This document shows positions 57,592 to 64,000 of a stretch of DNA of 64,000 nt, piece after piece. The translations under genes were made by a program, and so were the position numbers. The notes beneath the pieces were generated by a model. The model was not told where the DNA came from, did no database searches, and saw only the letters and a program-made list of their open reading frames with translations. The number at the start of each line of letters is the position of its first letter. Position 1 is the stretch's first letter. This DNA comes from Chondrus crispus (Eukaryota > Rhodophyta > Florideophyceae > Gigartinales > Gigartinaceae). The stretch is taken from positions 293,337-357,336 of the forward strand of contig NW_005178809.1 of the NCBI RefSeq assembly GCF_000350225.1, given 5' to 3'.

Positions 57592-58708
57592 ATATACTGT
57601 CGAAAAAGGGCTAGCTATTCATGGTTAGATCAAGGATCGGAATCTGGACGTCTACGTGCACTGGACGGGTATTGATGACAGGTAAAATGGAGGTAACTCT
57701 TGAGGTAACGGCCTCAGGGTTGATTGTGGCGAAAAAGAGGAAAGCGAGTCGGTCAGCAATGAAGCCGGGATTATGCCTGTCTCCCTTTCATAACTATGTT
57801 CTACTGCCGCTTAAATGCTATGCTGCCGCCAGCCTTCGCGTCCGCTGGCAACTGGCTAACTCTTGACGACCGGAAATCGTCGTCATTGCCGCATAACAAA
57901 ATTTGATTCCACGGTGTCGCCATTCGTGGGTTGACGGGTCTTAGAAGGGCACCCCGCAGATACTAACGATTTTTGCGCGGACGATTACTAGTAGGCGTTT
58001 ACGAGCAGGCGTCATTTTCTGGATGTGATAAAAAGCGAGTGAGGTCGTGAACGCCGCTAACTGCCCCGCACAAAGATGCCTTCTTGCGAACCGGGCTTCT
58101 CATCGGATCGGCTGTAGGCATTGAAGAGGGGAAGAGGGGCGGGAAGTTGTGAGCAAGGTTGAGTTGATGGGGAGTAGGACAGGGAACGATGACGAAAGGA
58201 AGTGTAAGAGAATTTGCAGTTCCAGGATATAGACAGAACGGTTTTATTCGCGCGAAAACATTTGTTCAGGGGATTTGGCGAAGTGATCCCACCCCACGAG
58301 AGCGGCACCACTTCGTCAAAAGTGGCGGCTGTTCGTCAGATTTTCTGAACGACGATTGGCCAAAAAAGTGGTTCAGTGGTAATCTGGCAATTTCTGGATG
58401 GACCCACTGCACCCACGACTGGGCGCGACAGTAGTACTGTGCGCAGCGCTTGTATTGATCCCGCTTGTTTATTCGCATCGCTGCAGGGGTAAAAAAAAAC
58501 TATTTAGCGAGTCTCTTGCACTGTTTGATGTTGCGTTATCGCGCCCGCCTCATGCCGTTTCCGCCAGTTTCTCCGTTAATGCGAGCGTGCATCTGACGGT
58601 TTGAAGGGCTACATGAACTTGTGACTACTCGACGTAGACTCTGCGTGTCCCATTCTCTCTCGTTGCAATTGACATATCTGGGAAGAACAAAGTACCTCAT
58701 CAAAAGGT
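57592..58708. other. Right flank of the nest, no gene recognised
   Basis: Short frames up to 81 codons only. It probably holds the promoter and leader of the gene at 58745. Nothing else is supported. Confidence 0.45.
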
Positions 58709-58744
58709 TTGTGCATTCCCGCCTCTTTATCAGGCCACAGCACA

Positions 58745-59938
58745 ATGGCTTTTCGCACGGTTGTGACTGATACGTTGGATGAATGGGACGAGCTTCTGAG
58801 GGAGAGGGTTCGCTCCTTGAATCGTTCTGGTCCAAGCCCGGATAGCGATGAGTTTCGCTGCTCGGTCCTGAGCGAATTGCACGAAAAGCGATACGTTTCT
58901 TTTCGACGTTGGCGCGCGGAAGAAATTTTAGTTTTCGTCATTATCGCCTTCCCCCGTTCCGAGTTACTGAAGCTCACTGCTGCAGGCCGAGTGTCAACGT
59001 TCTTCAGAGCTTTGCACGAGAAATGGAACCCGTCTTTCAAAAGCTGGGTACATGTGCTATGGCGTTTCACGGGTCATGCACACGAATTCTTTAGCGATGT
59101 ACTGTTCTTAATGCCCTCTGAGCAGAAAGCTCCAATTCGTGAAATGGGTCGTGTCTTGTTCCGTGATCTTATTCAGGAGCGCATCATGCCTCCAGAGACG
59201 GCTGTGAGTGTTATTGGCGCCATGATACAGTGGCCACTGGAAAGAACGATGGTCACTAAACACGCTGGTCAGCTGTACAGTCTTGCATTCCGCTTAACCC
59301 CGGATGAAACTGGATTTCTGTGCAGAAGTCTTTTCATGTACAGAGCAAAAGAGCTTAACGATGGGTGCAACTGTGGATATGAAAAAGACGAACAATTCTG
59401 CAGATGTGCCGCGCGCTATGTCAGGAATAATTACACGGGCAAAAAGGGAATGGATCTCGAGCACGACCGCGATAAGGAATATGCATGTGCACTATGCCGC
59501 AGTATCATTGAAAAACACGCGGAACATGGCAGACATGCCGCAAATTTCCAATGGGCTGAACGGGAAAAAGAGGATTTCCTCATGAGTGCTTGCGATGAAG
59601 TCTTTTCGGAGCAAATATACGTAGAGCTGTTCCAAAATTTGAACGCTGGTCGCATGCCGCGCCTTAAGCTGCGGCGTCCTCGCGCTCTTTCGCACTACGA
59701 GCTCAATCACAATGCCATGCGTTCGATCGACAGCGATTATCATCATGGTTTCGCACAGCATGCTGGGTGCGTAACTCAAAACTGCAAGCAAGCTTGGAAA
59801 ACGGGCTGTCAAAATACCTCCTGCCAGACACACTGTTTCAAAAACGGGCTTCTGGAATGTCGCCCCCATCGTAACTATGAACCCCTGGGATTGCCTACCT
59901 ACAACCCAAGAAGGAAGATTGCTTTTGGGATACGTTGA
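58745..59938 (+). CDS. Unrecognised Cys-rich protein
   Basis: 397 residues from the ATG of MAFRTVVTDTLDEW; the frame is open to an earlier ATG at 58709. The N-terminal two-thirds is helical, with Trp/Phe-rich repeats reminiscent of a HEAT-like fold (a guess). Two Cys clusters stand out: CNCGYEKDEQFCRC near 59368-59410, and a C-terminal group with CVTQNCKQAW...CQNTSCQTHCF...CRPH (59767-59870), likely to bind metal. A basic patch (RLKLRRPR) lies near 59660. No signal peptide or membrane segment is evident. The frame is uninterrupted over a long distance, so I regard it as a real host gene of unknown function. Confidence 0.7.
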   Translation: MAFRTVVTDTLDEWDELLRERVRSLNRSGPSPDSDEFRCSVLSELHEKRYVSFRRWRAEEILVFVIIAFPRSELLKLTAAGRVSTFFRALHEKWNPSFKSWVHVLWRFTGHAHEFFSDVLFLMPSEQKAPIREMGRVLFRDLIQERIMPPETAVSVIGAMIQWPLERTMVTKHAGQLYSLAFRLTPDETGFLCRSLFMYRAKELNDGCNCGYEKDEQFCRCAARYVRNNYTGKKGMDLEHDRDKEYACALCRSIIEKHAEHGRHAANFQWAEREKEDFLMSACDEVFSEQIYVELFQNLNAGRMPRLKLRRPRALSHYELNHNAMRSIDSDYHHGFAQHAGCVTQNCKQAWKTGCQNTSCQTHCFKNGLLECRPHRNYEPLGLPTYNPRRKIAFGIR

Positions 59939-60799
59939 GCATACTCCCGTGGTGTCCCAGATGACTGGAACGAGAGTTTCAAAACAAGAAGTCGCATGCC
60001 TCAACTGAAGATCTACGCCTCACGTCTGACAAGGACCTGCTTATCACTCTTTATAGCTGCGATAACAACTCAAAACTGCATGTAACAGCAGTAAGCAGAA
60101 AAGCGACACCGCACCACGAGCCACTAGACTATCGATGGTACTAGCGAAGACGCTTCCTGCACTGCTACTATAACACACCTGTTAGACTGTCCCCTCAGCG
60201 TGTGAAACGAACCGGCTATATCAGTGTCTTCCCTCCTTTCGTATAGGTTGTTTCCTGAGCAAGACTTTGCTCGGTCCCGTACAACTCATGCTTGAACGAT
60301 TGCCAAGGCGTTTGCATGTGCGGATATGTAAATAGAAAGCAAACAGGTGCTGCAGACAAAGCGATTTGTGATGGTCCCTGGAGTCCTCTGCCATTATCCA
60401 GACCGAAGACCATGTTTTCAAGTATTTAGTCTTTGCAAAACTGTGATTTAGTGTACTGGTGGCATTTGCAAGTGAAGCTGTTTGACCGGAACAGCGCAGT
60501 GCCTATTTCGGTGCCTAGGATTCTTGCTTCATAATTCATCCTCCATCCCGGGTGGCCAGCCCATCTTGAAAAGTATTGGCAGCACGGAATCTGAACCGCC
60601 GCCGTACTTGGACCACGGCACAATCACGTACCCACCTGTACCGGGCGTTTTTCTCCGCTCACAGCTTCTGTACAGACGTCTTTGACGTAATGCGATTTTG
60701 TCATTTTTGGAGAAGCATACTCGACCTGACGTACGGAGCTGCCAACACTTCATGACGCACTTCGTTTGTACTCCTTCATGCTACTCACTGGGACAAATC
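59939..60799. other. Convergent intergenic region
   Basis: Between the stops of the Cys-rich gene and SRPRB. Only short frames, none recognisable. Confidence 0.45.
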
Positions 60800-61672
60800 T
60801 CACAAGAAGCTACTCCTCGCAAAGTTTATGATTGCTTCGACGTCGTTGTTAACCGCCGAACCAGATGCGAATGTGACAGGTCCTGGTGCGTGATCAAACG
60901 AAAACGGCTCGTTCTCGTACCCAAGCTGAGCACGTTCCTCTTCATCAGCCAACGCTCCTTGATTGCCGCTTCCGTCGACTGCAACGCCAGCAGATCGCAA
61001 GGTAGTGACACTGGAAGCCCGAGCTCGTTCGAGCTCGGCCTCCAGTCGGGTTTGAACGGTAACCGTTTTGGTCGGATTTGCGACGTCAGATTTGTTACAA
61101 AAGATCAGCAGCGGCGTCCCCTTCTCTGCAATGAAGGGATCAGTCAAAATGGTAAACAACAGTTCGGTATCCTTTCTCGCTTGTGCCGTGAAGCGCTGAC
61201 CGTCGACAACAAAGACAATACACTTTGCCATCTGAAGATAGGCATGCATCTTGTGACGGAGGCGCGGGTGGCCCGGGAAATCGATCCAACGCATTGGCGG
61301 AGCAGAAATGGATAAACCGTGAGGGACGAATGTGGCGTCGTTCACAGTCATCGATGGGACAGTGCCATGCTTTGGTAGCGTACCATAGCGCAGGGACTTG
61401 AAAAGAGCTGTCTTTCCGACAGCTGGGGCATCACTGTCTCCTGAAATGCCGACAATGAGAACGGCATTGCGCGGATCTCGACGGGAGAGCAGTGTAGAGA
61501 GGGCAATGCCCAAAACTGTAATTGTTAGGACCAGCACCGTAATGACTAGCGCATCTGTCAGGTTAGCGTGGGCGGGGGGTTCGATTCCGTATGCTTGCAT
61601 CTTGTTTCCAAGTGCAACTGCAGCATGGATGACGTGGGGTCGTATTGGACCCAGATATTGTTCCAAAACCAT
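60800..61672 (-). CDS. SRPRB: Signal recognition particle receptor, beta subunit
   Basis: 290 residues. It anchors the SRP receptor in the ER membrane and belongs to the Arf/Sar-like small GTPases. One membrane helix lies at about residues 41-62, followed by the cytosolic G domain. The G1 loop reads VGISGDSDAPAVGKT, about six residues longer than the usual GLxxSGKT. Switch II is DFPGH (131-135), G4 is NKSD (193-196) and a G5-like SGSAV is near the end. An insert with acidic residues (ADEEERAQLG) precedes the C terminus. Size and order fit the family and the frame is intact. Confidence 0.9.
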   Translation of the reverse strand: MVLEQYLGPIRPHVIHAAVALGNKMQAYGIEPPAHANLTDALVITVLVLTITVLGIALSTLLSRRDPRNAVLIVGISGDSDAPAVGKTALFKSLRYGTLPKHGTVPSMTVNDATFVPHGLSISAPPMRWIDFPGHPRLRHKMHAYLQMAKCIVFVVDGQRFTAQARKDTELLFTILTDPFIAEKGTPLLIFCNKSDVANPTKTVTVQTRLEAELERARASSVTTLRSAGVAVDGSGNQGALADEEERAQLGYENEPFSFDHAPGPVTFASGSAVNNDVEAIINFARSSFL

Positions 61673-62942
61673 TCCAAGATCAGAAGAGAACTCTGCTTGG
61701 AGTGTATGGTCTTTCCTCGAGACGTCAGCGCCCTAATTCGGATGGCCGTGAAATCCAGCAGAAGATGAAGCCGCAGTTTCACAATGGGTAGGACGAGACG
61801 CGGGTGAAGGAAAGCTTGGAAATTGTGCGAAGGATGCGAGGGGGTTCGTTAGCTGTTCTGAGATAACATTATTCACCGCACACGAATGCGGCGTGCTGGT
61901 GTGTGTGAATGTCACACAGGGAAAATGATTGTCAAAAGAATTCTTCGAAAAAACATGCTGCCTGTGGTATAAATTACTCGCAATGTCCTTGTTGGACCTT
62001 GCTGGTACTCCTGGAGTTTGTTGATGAGTCATCGGCGAGGTACCGCAGTCTCCATCCTTTGGTGATGTCAACGCAGAAAATCAATCAGAGCTGTGTCTAT
62101 TTGCTGTATAGCTCTCTTCCTTGACAGTTTGAAATAGCATTCTTACTTCCTTACCATTGCATTGCGATAAGACTGTACAGTACCCTGGGTATAGCTAAGG
62201 GTTTCTTTGATAATTTTAGCGCACAGATAGACATGATAGCTCTAATGCAACCGCAACCTATCTTTCCTTAATATGGAAGTCTCAATGAATTCCTCTGATC
62301 CTATCCCGGAATTGAGATTTTCTGTGAAGAGGTCTTTGAAGTCCTACAGACTATTGTAAAATAATGAAGTGTACAGGGAGCAAATGCTGTAACTCTCTGT
62401 TCACGTACTGTAATCGAAGATCCACTCCAAGCCACTCTATACTAAGCAGCATCTCCGATACAATTCCTTGGGTTGAGCGAAACTTTCGTTCAGTAGCTTT
62501 CAAAAAACCGAATTTCGTGTCGTGTATAGACTCTGCTTCAAACAAATCATCGAGGACCGACATATCTTTAATTCGAAGGCACAAACACGCAGGCTTGAGC
62601 GATAATCTAGACTCGACAGGGACTCTCAAAAAAAAAAAATAATAAACCGAAGCGCGAGTTTGAAGGAAGACGCACTCAGCAGAGCCAAGTTTGAGAAATG
62701 CAATAGCTCCTGAACATCCACCCGAAACTCACGAGATCTGGTCGCCCTCGGCTCGCAATGCCTTATGAACGGCAAACGGATGAACAACAGTCTCTTCTTC
62801 TAGACTCAATGGTATGCTTATGTTATGTAGGATCGAGAGTTGTATGTGGCAGGTCAGAAAGACTGTATCCCGGCACAAACTCGGAAAACATTAGGATTCA
62901 ACCCATTTTGCACATAGCTTTACACTAAAAGCATCGCAACCA
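61673..62942. other. Intergenic region between SRPRB and APX
   Basis: Promoter of SRPRB on the left and 3' UTR of APX on the right. Frames up to 112 codons are unrecognisable. A run of 12 A residues at 62627-62638 is the only notable feature. Confidence 0.5.
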
Positions 62943-63836
62943 TTAGGACGAGGAAATATTTGAAGTAGAGAAGCATCCCAGTTCACTCAGTTTCTGGTGG
63001 GCTAGGATGTAATCGTCGAAAAAGGCTTTTTGATCGTTCGCGTACTTTTCACAAAGCGCCTTTGTCTCTGGGATATCTAGAAGCGCAAGATCGGAAGACA
63101 AACGCAGCAGGTCCGGGTCCGGTTCGTCTTTAAGAATCTCGACGAAGTACGAGTTATCAAAGACGACAGGTACCTTTGTCCACGGCCCATCAAAGCCAGA
63201 TCGGTCCTGATGCGCGCGGCCCAGGGTGTGCGCGCCACTAAGCACGGTAATCTCTGTGTCGTTCAAGCCCATTCTATAGAAGACTTCACGCAGATGGCCC
63301 ATGCGCTTGTCCGCGTCTGGGAGGCGGCCGTCCTCTGTGGTGTCGGCCTCTCCGGCGTCGGTGCGGCCCATGCGGAACGGGACTTTCGGACCGCCAGAGT
63401 GCTCTATCCCGACGACGGAGGCGAGCTGATAGAGATCTGCATACGAAATGGCCGGGAACTGGGCCTTGATGGGCTCGAGCAGATCCATGGCGATGTTGAG
63501 ACCGTTGTTGGCGGCGTGGCCCTTCTCAGGGAGGTAGCGGATGGAGGCATTGGCGCCGCCTGTGCCGTCGGCGACTTTGTAGGTGCCGGCGTCGTGCCAG
63601 GCCAAACGGACCATGATGGGCATGCAGGGCGTGGTGTCGTAGAGCTTGTTCAGGGCGGTCCGCACGTCAGATTCCAAGGAAGCGGTGGGAGGTGTGCGTC
63701 GCGCAGGGAGAAAGACTGTGGGGAGACGAGATTGGGTCCGAGCGGGGGTGACAAAGGTGGTGCGGCGGAGGGCCGTGGACGGGGTGCACAACGACTCGGC
63801 ATGCAGGACGGCGATCGGGGCGACGAAAGCGTTCAT
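62943..63836 (-). CDS. APX: Plastid ascorbate peroxidase
   Basis: 297 residues from the chosen ATG; the frame is open further upstream to 63977, but MNAFVAP looks like a red-algal plastid transit peptide start. The presequence is about 50 residues, basic and rich in Ser, Thr and Pro. The enzyme removes H2O2 with ascorbate. Class I heme peroxidase residues are all present: distal Arg77, Trp80 and His81 in VRLAWHDA, proximal His203 in LSGAHTLGRAH, the proximal Trp220 in GPWTKVP, and its partner Asp in SSDLALL. No C-terminal membrane anchor, so a soluble stromal form is likely. Intact single frame. Confidence 0.95.
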   Translation of the reverse strand: MNAFVAPIAVLHAESLCTPSTALRRTTFVTPARTQSRLPTVFLPARRTPPTASLESDVRTALNKLYDTTPCMPIMVRLAWHDAGTYKVADGTGGANASIRYLPEKGHAANNGLNIAMDLLEPIKAQFPAISYADLYQLASVVGIEHSGGPKVPFRMGRTDAGEADTTEDGRLPDADKRMGHLREVFYRMGLNDTEITVLSGAHTLGRAHQDRSGFDGPWTKVPVVFDNSYFVEILKDEPDPDLLRLSSDLALLDIPETKALCEKYANDQKAFFDDYILAHQKLSELGCFSTSNISSS

Positions 63837-64000
63837 GGTGCCAGGTTGGGGTGGGGAACAGATCCGTGAGCGATGAACGTGGAGTTGGGGGGGGGGGATT
63901 CTGATCGTAGCCAGTGTCGTCTGGCAATCCCAACATCTCTGGAACACACCAGCCTTAAAATCCGTGCTGTCGGACAAGCCCTCGATTGCAGTCTTGCCTT
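63837..64000. other. Upstream of APX
   Basis: Probable promoter and 5' leader of APX. It includes a run of 10 G at 63888-63897. Confidence 0.5.

Noticed and set aside
60698-61315. 205-codon plus-strand frame
   Set aside because: It overlaps SRPRB in antisense and has no recognisable domain.
61561-61600. GGTTCGATTCC, a tRNA T-loop-like string
   Set aside because: It lies in the SRPRB coding sequence, and no matching acceptor, D or anticodon arms surround it.
63210-63869. 219-codon plus-strand frame
   Set aside because: It is the antisense shadow of the ascorbate peroxidase gene in GC-rich DNA.

Overview
The window looks like nuclear DNA of a red alga, most likely an intron-poor florideophyte such as Chondrus (inference, no database was available). 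Host genes are compact single reading frames. The ascorbate peroxidase carries a plastid transit peptide with the early-phenylalanine start (MNAFVAP) typical of red plastids. Most of the window is mobile DNA that is more GC-rich than the host flanks.

Host genes occupy the two ends. On the left are a Regnase-type NYN ribonuclease with two ubiquitin-interacting motifs (3232-4647, +) and, tail to tail with it, pyrroline-5-carboxylate reductase (5277-6371, -). On the right are an unrecognised Cys-rich protein (58745-59938, +), the SRP receptor beta subunit (60800-61672, -) and a plastid ascorbate peroxidase (62943-63836, -).

The middle 50 kb (7223-57591) reads as one nested insertion. Its outer shell is a piggyBac-like DNA transposon on the minus strand, with CCCTAGTGTT ends flanked on both sides by ATAT. 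Its transposase is fused to a YqaJ/lambda-exonuclease-like domain and is broken by five later insertions: a Copia element (7250-13064, TSD ACGGT), a solo LTR (14609-15372), a Ty3/gypsy element whose two LTRs lie 38 kb apart (16553-17231 and 55079-55718, TSD TCCCG on both outer sides), a solo LTR (56440-57049, TSD GTTAC) and the damage these carry. Deleting each insertion with one TSD copy restores the reading frame at the junction, which is the main evidence for the nesting.

Inside the gypsy shell, from left to right, are: its own gag and truncated pol (17359-21635); a second, chromodomain-bearing gypsy element with both LTRs (21636-32684) and an unexplained 2.27-kb block between pol and the 3' LTR; a decayed ORF2 copy (32685-34753); an assembly gap (35652-35751); a broken AP-3 mu adaptor gene (35967-37245); two copies of an unfamiliar transposase family (38826-42964, + and 45086-49184, -), the second divergent from a companion gene ORF2 (49508-51786); an Rsm22-like gene fragment (52016-52429); and a long antisense frame split by another solo LTR (53000-55060). 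Host gene fragments inside a transposon nest suggest sequence capture, rearrangement between repeats, or a wrong scaffold join at the gap.

Nearly all the mobile genes carry a few in-frame stops or single-base frameshifts and are otherwise well conserved, so the decay is recent or partly a sequencing artefact.
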